From: Clostridia bacterium
GTDB taxonomy: Bacteria; Bacillota_A; Clostridia; Oscillospirales; CAG-272
Direction of reading: 5' to 3'
DNA length: 46,225 nt
NCBI GenBank assembly: GCA_017542695.1
Contig: JAFXWT010000103.1
Coordinates: forward strand, 1 to 46,225
The translations under genes and the position numbers were made by a program. Positions within the stretch are counted from its first letter, which is position 1. Each line of letters opens with the position of its first letter. The notes under the pieces are model-generated. The model was not told the DNA's origin. It did no database searches and saw nothing but the letters and a program-made list of their open reading frames with translations. Below, in pieces: positions 15,880 to 24,877 of the stretch.

Positions 15880-16533
15880 TTATATATCCTGTTTCTCGAA
15901 ATTCTTGACCGCGCGGAGATAGGTGAATAATGTTATCAGCGCGTAGAAGATGATGCAGGCGGCGAGGAGGATGAGCTTCGGCGCGAGGTTTACCGTGTCG
16001 GGCGTGTCGAGCACGTCGCGGAAGAACGGCACGATATGCGTCAGCACCTCGACGACTGTTATCACAAAGAATACCGAAACGCTGCCCTTGATAAATGACA
16101 CGCCGACCTTTTTGACGTCCTTATAATACGAGCCGAGGAACGTCAGATTGAACACCGCGAGAGTGACGAACGCAAAAGCAAAGAGCGCGATACCCGCGTC
16201 CATACCGACGGAGTTCGGCGGGACGGGCATCTTCTGCCTGATGAACGCGAACGGCACGGCGACGATCACCTGCGCGAGTTCGAGGATGATCACGTACACA
16301 AAGCGCGCCGTGACGATCTTCTTTTTCGACACGGGAAGCGTCATCGAGTAAAAAACGTCGTTGTTTTCTCTGCCGGACAGGCAGGTGAAGAAAACCGACA
16401 GCCCCGTGTAGAAGAACGCGACGAGATACGGATAGTTCGGGATGAGTAGCATCGACGACAGCGCGAGGAAAAGCGGCGCCGTCGGATGCATGGCGAGAGC
16501 AAATTCTTTTTTGATGAGATTTTTCATGTTCAA
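15880..16533 (-). CDS. ABC-2 type transporter permease
   Basis: A 217-residue integral membrane protein with about six hydrophobic segments; the N-terminus MNMKNLIKKEFALAMHP is typical of ABC-2 permeases (YtrC-like/ABC-2_membrane_5). Its start overlaps the end of the ATPase gene by 4 bases, so the two form one transporter operon under the AbrB-type regulator. Family members export peptides, antibiotics or other small molecules; the substrate cannot be read. Confidence 0.8.
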   Translation of the reverse strand: MNMKNLIKKEFALAMHPTAPLFLALSSMLLIPNYPYLVAFFYTGLSVFFTCLSGRENNDVFYSMTLPVSKKKIVTARFVYVIILELAQVIVAVPFAFIRQKMPVPPNSVGMDAGIALFAFAFVTLAVFNLTFLGSYYKDVKKVGVSFIKGSVSVFFVITVVEVLTHIVPFFRDVLDTPDTVNLAPKLILLAACIIFYALITLFTYLRAVKNFEKQDI

Positions 16534-17354
16534 CCCTCCCTCTCAAGATGGAGCATCACGTCTTCAAGCGACGCTTCTTTTGCGTTCATGTCCGGCGTGA
16601 CGAACTCCGCGCGGATGAGCGCTGAATAGCCGTTTTTCTCGCGGCGCGCGCCGATCAGCTTATCGCTTTTCGGCTCGCCGTCAAACGTTACGGTGCGGTA
16701 AGCGCCGACAAATTCGTTCATGTCGCCATCGGCGACGATCTTTCCGTTTCTGATATAGATGATATTGTCGGCGCAGCGCTCAAGGTCGGTTGTGATATGT
16801 GTTGAGAAGAGCACTGTTTTTCCGTCATTCACGAGGTCAAGAAAGATATCGAGCAGCTCGTCGCGCGAGACGGGATCGAGCCCGCTCGTCGGCTCGTCGA
16901 GGATGAGAAGCTCCGCGCCGTGCGAGAGCGCGAGGACGAGCGAATATTTCACTTTCATACCCGCCGAAAGCTCGGAGGGCTTTTTGTTTTCGTCGAGGGC
17001 GAATTTTTCCATATATCTTTTATACGCCGCGTCGTCCCAAGACGAGAAAAACGACTTTGTGACGCGGGTTATCGCGGATATTTTCTTCGATTGATAATAG
17101 TTGACCTCGCCGAGCAAAAAGCCCGTTCTCTGCTTGATCTCGGCTTCGTTTTTCTCGAACGGGAGATCGAAAAATTCGACGCTGCCGCCGTCCTTTTTCA
17201 CAAAACCGAATATTGCTTTGAGCGTCGTGCTTTTACCGGCGCCGTTGCGCCCGATAAAGCCCGTGATCTTCCCTTTTTCAAGCGAGAAGCTCACGTTGTC
17301 GAGGGTGAAGCTTTTGTATTCCTTGCGAAGATCTTTGACTGACAGGACGCTCAT
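16530..17354 (-). CDS. ABC transporter ATP-binding protein
   Basis: A 274-residue ATPase with Walker A GRNGAGKSTT (about 35-44), signature LSAGMKVKYSLVLALSHG and Walker B LLILDEPTSGLDP. The C-terminal 60 residues extend beyond the core, as in YtrB/BcrA-type exporters. It overlaps both neighbours by 4 bases (ATGA junctions), so translation is coupled with the AbrB-type regulator upstream and the permease downstream. Confidence 0.88.
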   Translation of the reverse strand: MSVLSVKDLRKEYKSFTLDNVSFSLEKGKITGFIGRNGAGKSTTLKAIFGFVKKDGGSVEFFDLPFEKNEAEIKQRTGFLLGEVNYYQSKKISAITRVTKSFFSSWDDAAYKRYMEKFALDENKKPSELSAGMKVKYSLVLALSHGAELLILDEPTSGLDPVSRDELLDIFLDLVNDGKTVLFSTHITTDLERCADNIIYIRNGKIVADGDMNEFVGAYRTVTFDGEPKSDKLIGARREKNGYSALIRAEFVTPDMNAKEASLEDVMLHLEREG

Positions 17355-17572
17355 TTCGGCGCCTCCTCTCCGCTTTCGCCGAAGATCGCCGCCGCAAGCG
17401 CGCCGAGCGTGTCTTTGGGCGGGATAGCGATGCCGCGCTTTTCGTCGGCGAGGACGATGATCGTGTCGCCGGGGTTGAGATCAAACATTTCGCGCGCTTC
17501 TTTCGGGATGACGAACTGACCTTTTTCGCCGATCTTGACCGACCACGCGCGCTTTCCTTCGGGATATTTCAT
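17351..17572 (-). CDS. AbrB/SpoVT-fold transcriptional regulator
   Basis: A 73-residue protein whose first 50 residues match the AbrB swapped-hairpin fold: WSVKIGEKGQFVIPKEARE followed by LNPGDTIIVLAD. I chose ATG 17572 because a strong GGAGG ribosome binding site precedes it. It is the first gene of an operon with an ABC ATPase and permease, the position usually taken by a GntR regulator in YtrA-type operons. Three GTATGA repeats between promoter and start codon are a plausible autoregulatory operator. Confidence 0.85.
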   Translation of the reverse strand: MKYPEGKRAWSVKIGEKGQFVIPKEAREMFDLNPGDTIIVLADEKRGIAIPPKDTLGALAAAIFGESGEEAPK

Positions 17573-17585
17573 ATATTCCTCCATG

Positions 17586-17609
17586 GTATGAAAAGTATGA
17601 TTTGTATGA
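17586..17609. promoter_or_regulatory. Triple GTATGA direct repeat, candidate operator
   Basis: GTATGA occurs at 17586, 17595 and 17604, exactly 9 bases apart, covering the first transcribed bases downstream of the AbrB operon -10 box. Nothing else in the leader explains the periodicity. Confidence 0.5.
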
Positions 17610-17638
17610 ATTATACTATTTTTCTTACGGATTGTCAA
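17610..17638 (-). promoter_or_regulatory. Consensus promoter of the AbrB-ABC operon
   Basis: TTGACA (17633-17638), 17 bases, TATAAT (17610-17615) on the minus strand: a perfect housekeeping match, as expected for a promoter that needs repression. Confidence 0.8.
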
Positions 17639-17668
17639 TAATATAATGAAAAATATTAAAATAAAGTA

Positions 17669-17697
17669 TTGAAAAAACGCGCGATTTGTAGTAAAAT
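17669..17697 (+). promoter_or_regulatory. Promoter of argS
   Basis: TTGAAA (17669-17674), 17 bases, TAAAAT (17692-17697), 55 bases before the argS start. Confidence 0.65.
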
Positions 17698-17751
17698 TAT
17701 CTTATTAAAATGGGGTTTTGCGGAGTTTTTTCGCAAGAAAAAGGACAATAT

Positions 17752-19461
17752 ATGCAGAATTTGAAAAAAAACATCGCTTCGGCGCTCGTATCGGCGATCG
17801 GAAAATCGTTCCCAGGGGTCGAAGTTCCGACGGAAAGCGAGCTTATACTGATGCTCGAATATCCGCCCGACGAGAAGATGGGCGACCTTGCGTTTCCCTG
17901 TTTCAAGTTAAGTAAGGCGCTCAGAAAAGCGCCGCCGATGATAGCGTCCGCGCTCGTAGGCGAGTTTTTCTGCGACGGCGTTGAAAAATGCGAAGCAGTG
18001 AGCGGGTATCTGAATTTTTACATCTCAAACAAGTATTACGAGGCGCTCGTGCCGCGCATCGTCGCCGAGGGCGGCGAATACGGCAGAGGTCACGCGGGCG
18101 ACGGAAAGACCGTCGTGCTCGATTATTCCGCGCCGAACATCTGCAAGCCGTTCCACATCGGTCATCTCGCTTCGACGATCATCGGGCATTCGCTCAAAAA
18201 GCTCCACGAGTTCGTCGGTTACGACTGCGTCGGAGTCAACCACCTCGGCGACTGGGGCACGCAGTTCGGCAAGCAGATCACGGCATATAAGCTGTGGGGA
18301 GATCACGACGAGGTGGAAAACGGCGGAGTGGACGAGCTTGTGCGGCTCTACGTGAAATTCCACGAGGAAGCGGAGGCCGATCCGACGCTGAACGATCGCG
18401 CGCGCGAGGAATTCGCAAAGCTCGAAGAGGGCAACGAGGAGAATATCGCGCTCTGGAAATGGTTCGTCAAGATATCGCTCGACGAATGCAACCGCACGTA
18501 CAAAAAACTCGGTATTACGTTCGACAGCTACGCGGGCGAGTCGTTTTACACCGACAAAATGCCCGAGCAGGTCGAGCTGCTAAAAGAAAAGGGACTGCTG
18601 AAAGTCGACAACGGCGCGTCGATAGTCGATCTTTCGGAATACAATATGCCGCCGTGCCTGATACTGAAATCGGACGGTTCGACTCTTTATCCGACGCGCG
18701 ACATCGCCGCGGCGGTCTACCGCGACAGGACGTACCATTTTGACAAATGTATTTACGTCACGGCGTCTCAACAGTGTCTGCACTTTGCGCAATGGTTCAA
18801 GGTCGTTGAGCTGATGGGATACGACTTTTACGATAAGCTCGTTCACGTACCGTATGGGATGGTGTCGATCGACGGCGCGAAGCTCGCCACGAGGACGGGC
18901 AACGTCATTCTCATCCGCGACCTCATCGACGCGGCTGTCGGAAAGGTGAAAGCCGTCATCGACGAGAAGAACCCCGATCTCGACGACAAAGAGGCGACGG
19001 CGGAAGCCGTCGGCGTTGGAGCCATCGTGTTCCACTATCTGCTCAACAGCAGGATAAAGGACATCAACTTCATCATGGACGACGCGCTGTCGTTTGACGG
19101 GAGCACGGGGCCTTACGCGCAGTATACGTACGCGCGCACCTGCTCGCTGATCGAAAAGGCGGGCGACACGGGATGCGGCAAAGTCACAGTTACGGAACCG
19201 TCCGAGGCGGCGCTGGCAAAGACGCTCTCCCGCTTCGGCGAGTGCGTCGAGAGCGCGGTGCGCGACTACGAGCCGTCTGTCATCACAAGATACATTCTCG
19301 ATGTGTGCGTGGCGTTCAACAGATTCTATCAGGACTGCAAGATACTCGGCGCGGAGGACGCGGACGTTTGCGCGTCGCGCGTGGCGCTCGTCAAAGCAAC
19401 AAACGTCGTGCTCGAGAACGCCTTGCCGCTCATCTGCATGAAAACGCCGAGGAAGATATAA
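17752..19461 (+). CDS. argS: Arginyl-tRNA synthetase
   Basis: A 569-residue class I synthetase that charges tRNA-Arg. The HIGH region is APNICKPFHIGHLAST, and the N-terminal additional domain (residues 1-100) and C-terminal anticodon-binding domain (YAQYTYAR onward) are present. The second signature, usually KMSTRxGN, reads GAKLATRTGN: the first lysine is kept but the Met-Ser pair is Leu-Ala. ArgRS enzymes are known to vary here. I chose ATG 17752 because AAGGA lies 7 bases upstream; the longer frame adds an unsupported extension. yebC follows after 64 bases. Confidence 0.93.
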   Translation: MQNLKKNIASALVSAIGKSFPGVEVPTESELILMLEYPPDEKMGDLAFPCFKLSKALRKAPPMIASALVGEFFCDGVEKCEAVSGYLNFYISNKYYEALVPRIVAEGGEYGRGHAGDGKTVVLDYSAPNICKPFHIGHLASTIIGHSLKKLHEFVGYDCVGVNHLGDWGTQFGKQITAYKLWGDHDEVENGGVDELVRLYVKFHEEAEADPTLNDRAREEFAKLEEGNEENIALWKWFVKISLDECNRTYKKLGITFDSYAGESFYTDKMPEQVELLKEKGLLKVDNGASIVDLSEYNMPPCLILKSDGSTLYPTRDIAAAVYRDRTYHFDKCIYVTASQQCLHFAQWFKVVELMGYDFYDKLVHVPYGMVSIDGAKLATRTGNVILIRDLIDAAVGKVKAVIDEKNPDLDDKEATAEAVGVGAIVFHYLLNSRIKDINFIMDDALSFDGSTGPYAQYTYARTCSLIEKAGDTGCGKVTVTEPSEAALAKTLSRFGECVESAVRDYEPSVITRYILDVCVAFNRFYQDCKILGAEDADVCASRVALVKATNVVLENALPLICMKTPRKI

Positions 19462-19525
19462 GAAAACGGACGACCGATGGGCGCCCCCCACAGACAACGT
19501 GAATATTATTTAAGGAGATAAATAT

Positions 19526-20269
19526 ATGTCAGGACACAGCAAATGGAAAAACATAATGCACAAGAAGGAAAAGACAGACGCGCAGCGCGCGAGCGTCTTT
19601 ACGAAGATCGGCAAAGAGATTGCCATCGCGGTCAAGGAGGGCGGCCCCGATCCCGTTTCGAACTCTAAACTCCGCGACCTCATCACGAAAGCGAAATCGA
19701 ACAACGTTCCCAACGATAACATCGACCGCATAATCAAAAAGGCGTCGGGCGCTGACGCCGTAGCTTACGAAGAACTTGTCTACGAGGGATACGGCCCGTC
19801 GGGCGTGGCGGTCATCGTCGAGGCGGCGACGGACAGCAAGAACCGCACGGCAGGATCGGTGCGCCACGCGTTCGACAAATTCGGCGGCAACCTCGGACAG
19901 ACGGGGTGCGTCGGCTTCCTCTTCGCCGAAAAGGGAGTCATCGTCATCTCCGGGCTTGACGAGTACGGCGACAAGGCGGTCGACGGCGACAAGATCATGG
20001 AGGACGCGCTCGAGGCGGGCGCGGCGGATTTTATCGAGGACGAGAACGTGTATACCATTTACACCGAGCCGGACGATCTCACCGCTGTTTCGGACGCGCT
20101 GACGGGACTCGGCTACACGCTCGAAAGCGCGGAAAAGGCGAAAGTTCCGTCGACGTACGTTTCGCTCTCGAGTCCCGAAGACGTTGAAAAGATGGAAAAA
20201 CTGCTCGACTATCTCGACGAGGACGACGACGTGGTCAACGTATATCACAACTGGGACGAAAACGCATAA
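19526..20269 (+). CDS. yebC: YebC/PmpR family regulator
   Basis: A 247-residue protein beginning MSGHSKWKNIMHKKEKTDAQ, the family signature, with the SNNVPNDNIDRIIKKASG segment near residue 55. YebC-type proteins have been described as transcriptional regulators and, more recently, as factors relieving ribosome stalling at proline stretches. Length is standard. A TAAGGAGATAAATAT ribosome binding site precedes ATG 19526. It lies between argS and a phosphohexomutase on the same strand. Confidence 0.93.
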   Translation: MSGHSKWKNIMHKKEKTDAQRASVFTKIGKEIAIAVKEGGPDPVSNSKLRDLITKAKSNNVPNDNIDRIIKKASGADAVAYEELVYEGYGPSGVAVIVEAATDSKNRTAGSVRHAFDKFGGNLGQTGCVGFLFAEKGVIVISGLDEYGDKAVDGDKIMEDALEAGAADFIEDENVYTIYTEPDDLTAVSDALTGLGYTLESAEKAKVPSTYVSLSSPEDVEKMEKLLDYLDEDDDVVNVYHNWDENA

Positions 20270-20329
20270 TCCCGCTTTCGCATATAATATATCGGACACT
20301 TGAACGTGTTCAGTAAAGAGGCAAAATAA

Positions 20330-21760
20330 ATGATGGTAACAAACAGCAAATATTCACAGGCATTCAACAGTATGTTCCGCGAGTACGACATCCGCGGGCG
20401 CGTGTGCGACGAAGAGCTCTGCCCCGAGAACGTATACAAGATCGTAAAAGCATACTCGATATATCTTCATAAAAGAAACATTACGCGCGCCGTCGTCGGT
20501 TACGACAACCGCAAGTGCTCGCCGTCGTTCGCGGAAGCGGCGATAAAAGCACTGCGCGAGTGCGGCGTTGACGTTTATTTCATAGGGCTGGCGCTCTCGC
20601 CGCTCGCGTACTTCGCGCAGTATCACCTGAAATGTGAGGGCGCGGTGATGATCACGGCGAGCCATAACCCCGACGGATGGTCGGGCTTTAAGCTCGCAAG
20701 CGGATATTCAAAGACGCTTGAGCCCGACGACATCAAGGAGGTCTATTCGTACCTCGACATGCCGTGCGAGTCGGAACAGCTCGGCGGCTTCACGGAAGTA
20801 GACGTCCGCGACGCTTACATCGACGACATCGTCGGCAGGATCCACATGGGCAAAAAGAAGATGCGCGTCGTGCTCGACGCGGCGAACGGCGGCGCGGGAG
20901 TGTTCGTATACGAGGTGTTCCAGCGCCTCGGATGCATGACGTTCCAGCTCCACTGCGACCCGGACACGTCGTATCCGAATTATTTTCCGAATCCTTCCTT
21001 GCTCGAAGGAAGGCAGAAAATGCGCGAGATGGTGCTTCATCCGTACATCCACGCCGACATCGGTCTTTCCTTTGACGGCGACGGCGACCGCATCGGCGTC
21101 ATCGACGAAAAAGGCAACAACATATGGAGCGACACCGTGCTGGCGCTCATCGCAAAGCAGCTTCTCGAAAAGAAAAAGGGAGCGACGGTCGTTTTCGACG
21201 TGAAGTGCTCAAAGCAGCTCGTCGACGTGATCGAACAGAACGGCGGCAAACCGCTCATGTGGAAGACGGGACATTCGTACATCAAATCAAAGCTCCACGA
21301 AACGGGCGCCGAGCTTGCGGGCGAGCGCAGCGGCCACATCTTCGTTTCGGGCGACGACTGGTACGGCTTTGACGACGCGGTGTTCGTCGCGGCAAAGCTC
21401 GTCGAATTCCTCTCGCATCAGGACGAGACGGTCTCCGAGATCGTCGCAAAATTCCCGCAGTATGTGACGTCCCCCGAGATTAAGGCACACTGCGGAGATA
21501 CGGTCAAATACGGCATCGTCGCGGAGCTCGTCGAGAAATTCAAGGCGATGTACCCCGGCAAAGTCAACGACGTGAACGGCGCGAGAGTTTCGTTCCCGTA
21601 TGGGTGGGGACTTGTGCGCGCGTCATCGAACATGCCGGAGCTTGTTCTGATATTCGAGGGCGACACGAAGGAGCATATGCTCGAAATACGCGCTCTGTTC
21701 AAGGACATTTTGTCGAAATACAAGGATATTTCTCCCGTCTGGGACAACGACGTGGAATGA
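20330..21760 (+). CDS. Phosphomannomutase/phosphoglucomutase
   Basis: A 476-residue alpha-D-phosphohexomutase that interconverts 1- and 6-phosphates of mannose or glucose for envelope sugar synthesis. The phosphoserine loop is ITASHNPDGWSG, the magnesium loop SFDGDGDRIGVID, the sugar-binding loop GERSGHIF, and the C-terminal phosphate-binding domain contains RASSNMPELVLIFEG. Two adjacent ATG codons follow AAAGAGG; the first (20330) has the better spacing. The N-terminal REYDIRG is the family hallmark. Confidence 0.9.
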   Translation: MMVTNSKYSQAFNSMFREYDIRGRVCDEELCPENVYKIVKAYSIYLHKRNITRAVVGYDNRKCSPSFAEAAIKALRECGVDVYFIGLALSPLAYFAQYHLKCEGAVMITASHNPDGWSGFKLASGYSKTLEPDDIKEVYSYLDMPCESEQLGGFTEVDVRDAYIDDIVGRIHMGKKKMRVVLDAANGGAGVFVYEVFQRLGCMTFQLHCDPDTSYPNYFPNPSLLEGRQKMREMVLHPYIHADIGLSFDGDGDRIGVIDEKGNNIWSDTVLALIAKQLLEKKKGATVVFDVKCSKQLVDVIEQNGGKPLMWKTGHSYIKSKLHETGAELAGERSGHIFVSGDDWYGFDDAVFVAAKLVEFLSHQDETVSEIVAKFPQYVTSPEIKAHCGDTVKYGIVAELVEKFKAMYPGKVNDVNGARVSFPYGWGLVRASSNMPELVLIFEGDTKEHMLEIRALFKDILSKYKDISPVWDNDVE

Positions 21761-21770
21761 AAATAAACGA

Positions 21771-21796
21771 AGCCGTCGCGTTTGCGACGGCTTTGA
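21771..21796 (+). terminator. Terminator after the phosphohexomutase gene
   Basis: AGCCGTCGCG, loop TTTG, CGACGGCT, then TTGATG. The U-run is weak, but the position directly after the stop supports it. The convergent GNAT gene ends just beyond. Confidence 0.6.
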
Positions 21797-21809
21797 TGCG
21801 CTTCTAATA

Positions 21810-22403
21810 TTATATATTGTAAGTTTTCGGATTTGCGGCGAGGAATTCTTTTTTCAATATGGCGTATTCGTGGTACGTTTTGTACTCGCCTTTGACGATG
21901 AGAGCGTTTTTATGCGTCGCCTCATATCTCATACGGCACTTTTCCGCGACGCGCACGCTCTGCGTGTTTCCGTCGAGGATGCGGGCGCAGATACGGTTGA
22001 AGCCCGCCGTCTCGAACCCGAACGCGAGAACGCGCGTGACGGCCTCCGCCGCGTAGCCGAGCCCCCAATAATCCGAGTTCAGAACGTATCCGATCTCGGC
22101 ACAGTTGTTTTCGGCGTCGATGTGCGAAAAGCCGCAGGTACCTATCATCTTGTCCGAGCGGCGCAAAACGAGAGCCCAATCGTAAAAGCTTTTTTTAAGA
22201 TACAGTCCCTGGAGGTATCTTGTATAGTTCTTCGTCACGCGGATATCCTCGTGCGGCGACCAGAGAAGATAGCGCGAGACCTCGGGGCGCTTTGAATATT
22301 CATACATATCCTCGTTGTCGCGCACGGTTATCTTTCTGAGCATAAGGCGCTCGGTATAAAGTATCGGCATCCTGACGAAAAGGTCATAAACTCCGCTGTC
22401 CAC
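21810..22403 (-). CDS. GNAT-family N-acetyltransferase (RimJ/RimL-like)
   Basis: A 197-residue acetyltransferase_3-type protein. It shows LYTERLMLRKITVRDNEDMY at the N-terminus, IGYVLNSDYWGLGYAAEAV (acetyl-CoA-binding region) and RICARILDGNTQSVRVAEK. These enzymes acetylate protein N-termini or small amines. The start is GTG 22403, supported by GGAGGTGATTTT directly upstream. It is a single gene, convergent with the phosphohexomutase and divergent from htrA. The substrate is unknown. Confidence 0.85.
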   Translation of the reverse strand: MDSGVYDLFVRMPILYTERLMLRKITVRDNEDMYEYSKRPEVSRYLLWSPHEDIRVTKNYTRYLQGLYLKKSFYDWALVLRRSDKMIGTCGFSHIDAENNCAEIGYVLNSDYWGLGYAAEAVTRVLAFGFETAGFNRICARILDGNTQSVRVAEKCRMRYEATHKNALIVKGEYKTYHEYAILKKEFLAANPKTYNI

Positions 22404-22564
22404 AAAATCACCTCCGGCATTATTTTACCACGAATCCGGCATAAGTGCAACAAATTTGTAAAAACTTATTTACACAAAAGTTATTTCAAATTCACCCGTT
22501 TTTCACATTTTGGGTGTATAATTACAACGTAGACGTTAAAAAAGACAAAAAAGGAGACAAAATC

Positions 22565-24166
22565 ATGTATTATCCTGACAATGAAGAAGAAAAGATCGTA
22601 AACGGCGACGGATCAGAAAACGAAACGCCGAAAAATGACGAAACAGCGCTTCCGGAGGAAACGATCAGCCCCGAAGATGAAATGAAACAGACGGAACAGC
22701 TCGATTTTGAAGAAGAAATTGCGAAATCGGCCGAAGAGACGAACGATCTTGCGACCGAAGAGTATACCGTCAAGGAGGACGAAAGTCCGAAATTTAATTC
22801 TGACAATAACTATAATTACCGTCCGACGCTTCAACAGCCCGGCGAGACGGCGAAAGAACCGAAAAAGAAAAAAGGCGTTTATGTTTCGGGCGCGGCAATA
22901 GCCGTTCTGATGATATGCGTTATCGTATTTGTCGGCGTTATGAGCATTGGAATCTGGAAAATCGCCGATTATATGCGTTATCCCGTCGATACGAGCGGCA
23001 ATTCCTCGACGATCCCCGCGGATACATCGTCTTCAAAGCAGCAGAACACGCCGACAGAAGCGGCAACAACGTCGGGAAATCAGTCCGTCATACCGTCGGG
23101 AAATTCGTCGATAAGCGGCGCGGCGATCACTCCGTCCGGCACGGTAACATCGAACACGTCGACTCCCGAAACCGACATGATCTCAAACTGCCGAAAATCA
23201 GTAGTTGAGATTTCCCTCTACTCAAACAACACGCTGCTCGGACACGGTTCCGGCGTTATCTACACGACAGACGGATACATCCTCACGAATTATCACGTCG
23301 TTACGGACACAAAGCTTACCGGATATACAGCCGTCGTCAGACTTTTCGACGGTACGGAATATGAAGCGGAATACGTGTGCGGCGATCTTGAAACGGATAT
23401 CACCGTCATCAAAATCGACAAGAACGACTGCGTTGCGGCAACGATCGGAAACAGCGACACGTCGGTCGTCGGCGAAAGAGTTTACGCAATAGGCAATCCG
23501 AACGGCGACGGTATCACCGTTACGGAAGGAATCATAAGCGCGAAGGACCGTTCGCTCGACGTTCAGTCGTCAAACGTGACGATAAGACTCACAAACATGC
23601 TGCTCATCACAGCCCCGATCAACGCGGGAAATTCGGGCGGCGGACTCTTCAACGCGAAGGGCGAGCTTATCGGCATTGTCAACTCGAAAACGTACTATGA
23701 CAAGAGCGGCAACATCGTCGAGGGCGAAGGAATGGCCATTCCGTCCGCAAGAGTCGTCGCGTGCGTCGACACTCTGGTCTCAAACGACGGATACATCCCC
23801 GGAAAAGCTAAGCTCGGCGTTACTATCAATTCGAAAACACTGTCGTCCGGCTGGAATTCGGTGACATATTACACGTGCGTCACAAAAGTCGCCGAGGATT
23901 CGGCGGCCGCAGTCGCGGGCGTCAAAGAGGGCGACATCATAACGGCGATCGGCAATGTCAACCTCATTCAGTACAAGAATCAGAACGGACTGCTAAGCGA
24001 CTATGACGCGCTCCACATGATACTGCTCGGCTACAAGACGGGCGACTCGACGACGCTGACGGTGCTCCGCCCCGAAACGACGTCGACCATGAACGGATAT
24101 CAGTCGACAACGTACAAAGAAGTGACTCTCGATATCACATTCCTCGATTTCAACTACTCCAAATAA
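22565..24166 (+). CDS. HtrA/DegP-like membrane-anchored serine protease
   Basis: A 533-residue protein with an acidic cytoplasmic N-terminus (1-100), one membrane helix (about 105-133), a Ser/Thr-rich linker (140-205), a trypsin-like domain and a C-terminal PDZ domain. The triad is visible: His244 in TNYHVV, Asp278 in ETDITVIKID and Ser357 in NAGNSGGGLF. HtrA proteases degrade misfolded proteins outside the membrane. I chose ATG 22565 because AAGGAGACAAAATC precedes it. A TATAAT at 22516-22521 is a likely -10 box. The long acidic cytoplasmic tail is a feature of Gram-positive HtrA proteins. Confidence 0.92.
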   Translation: MYYPDNEEEKIVNGDGSENETPKNDETALPEETISPEDEMKQTEQLDFEEEIAKSAEETNDLATEEYTVKEDESPKFNSDNNYNYRPTLQQPGETAKEPKKKKGVYVSGAAIAVLMICVIVFVGVMSIGIWKIADYMRYPVDTSGNSSTIPADTSSSKQQNTPTEAATTSGNQSVIPSGNSSISGAAITPSGTVTSNTSTPETDMISNCRKSVVEISLYSNNTLLGHGSGVIYTTDGYILTNYHVVTDTKLTGYTAVVRLFDGTEYEAEYVCGDLETDITVIKIDKNDCVAATIGNSDTSVVGERVYAIGNPNGDGITVTEGIISAKDRSLDVQSSNVTIRLTNMLLITAPINAGNSGGGLFNAKGELIGIVNSKTYYDKSGNIVEGEGMAIPSARVVACVDTLVSNDGYIPGKAKLGVTINSKTLSSGWNSVTYYTCVTKVAEDSAAAVAGVKEGDIITAIGNVNLIQYKNQNGLLSDYDALHMILLGYKTGDSTTLTVLRPETTSTMNGYQSTTYKEVTLDITFLDFNYSK

Positions 24167-24193
24167 TTTTTTCATAAATTTCTCTTTTTAATC

Positions 24194-24224
24194 AAAAATG
24201 CCGCCCTTTCGGGCGGCATTTTTG
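24194..24224. terminator. Bidirectional terminator between htrA and the zinc-ribbon gene
   Basis: AAAAATGCCGCCC, loop TTTC, GGGCGGCATTTTT, with T-runs on both strands between convergent genes. Confidence 0.85.
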
Positions 24225-24235
24225 ATTATATTCTT

Positions 24236-24877
24236 TTATTCTTCTTTGAACAGATGCACCTCGTCGGCGTTGAAGAGTTCCTCGGTGCCGAGGGAGCTGT
24301 CGCAGTAATAGCGCTTCGAGCAGCCGCACTTTTTGCACCTCAGCTCGACATAGTCGTTCCCGTCGCGCACGGCGAGATCGTGCGATACTCCGCAGTCGCA
24401 GAATATTTTTCCGTCGTCGGCGAGCTCGCCGAGCACGAGAGTAATAAGATCGCGGACGTGCTCGTCGGAAAGCTCGTGCGGCTTTCCGAGATCGGAAAGA
24501 CGGTTGCCGTTCTCGTCGACGAAGTACTGATCAAGCACTTCGTCGGATAATCTGACCGCTTCTTTTACTTTTTCATCCGTGCCGAAAAAGCAGATGTCGA
24601 TCGCCGTATACGGGCACGGGTACGTGAAAAGTTCTTTTGAGAGCAGGAGTTTTTTTGATATGACAAACGTGTGGTCGCTCTGACAGAACGCGCATGGAAC
24701 AGTGACGCGCACCTTTCCGTCCGCGATGTTCTTTATCGTCATTGCGCTCCCGCCGCACGGACATTTCAGTTTGATCATATCACCCGTCAGCGCGACGGCG
24801 CCCGTGATGCCGTATACCGTTTCTCCGCACTCAGAGCAACGGTAGGCGGTCGTTATGCTTTTTACGTCAAGTATCAT
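24236..24877 (-). CDS. Zinc-ribbon protein of unknown function
   Basis: A 213-residue protein with several cysteine pairs: CSECG near residue 14, CPCG near 39, CAFC near 62, CDCG and CKKCGCS toward the C-terminus. This pattern suggests two zinc ribbons flanking a helical middle part. I recognise no specific family; this looks like a clostridial hypothetical. Its ATG overlaps the stop of the glycosylase gene by 4 bases, so it is co-translated with a DNA repair enzyme, though a repair role is only a contextual guess. Confidence 0.7.
   Translation of the reverse strand: MILDVKSITTAYRCSECGETVYGITGAVALTGDMIKLKCPCGGSAMTIKNIADGKVRVTVPCAFCQSDHTFVISKKLLLSKELFTYPCPYTAIDICFFGTDEKVKEAVRLSDEVLDQYFVDENGNRLSDLGKPHELSDEHVRDLITLVLGELADDGKIFCDCGVSHDLAVRDGNDYVELRCKKCGCSKRYYCDSSLGTEELFNADEVHLFKEE

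Noticed and set aside
18580..19497. 305-codon minus-strand frame opposite argS
   Set aside because: It is a shadow of argS; it has no promoter or ribosome site and is Arg/Val-rich.
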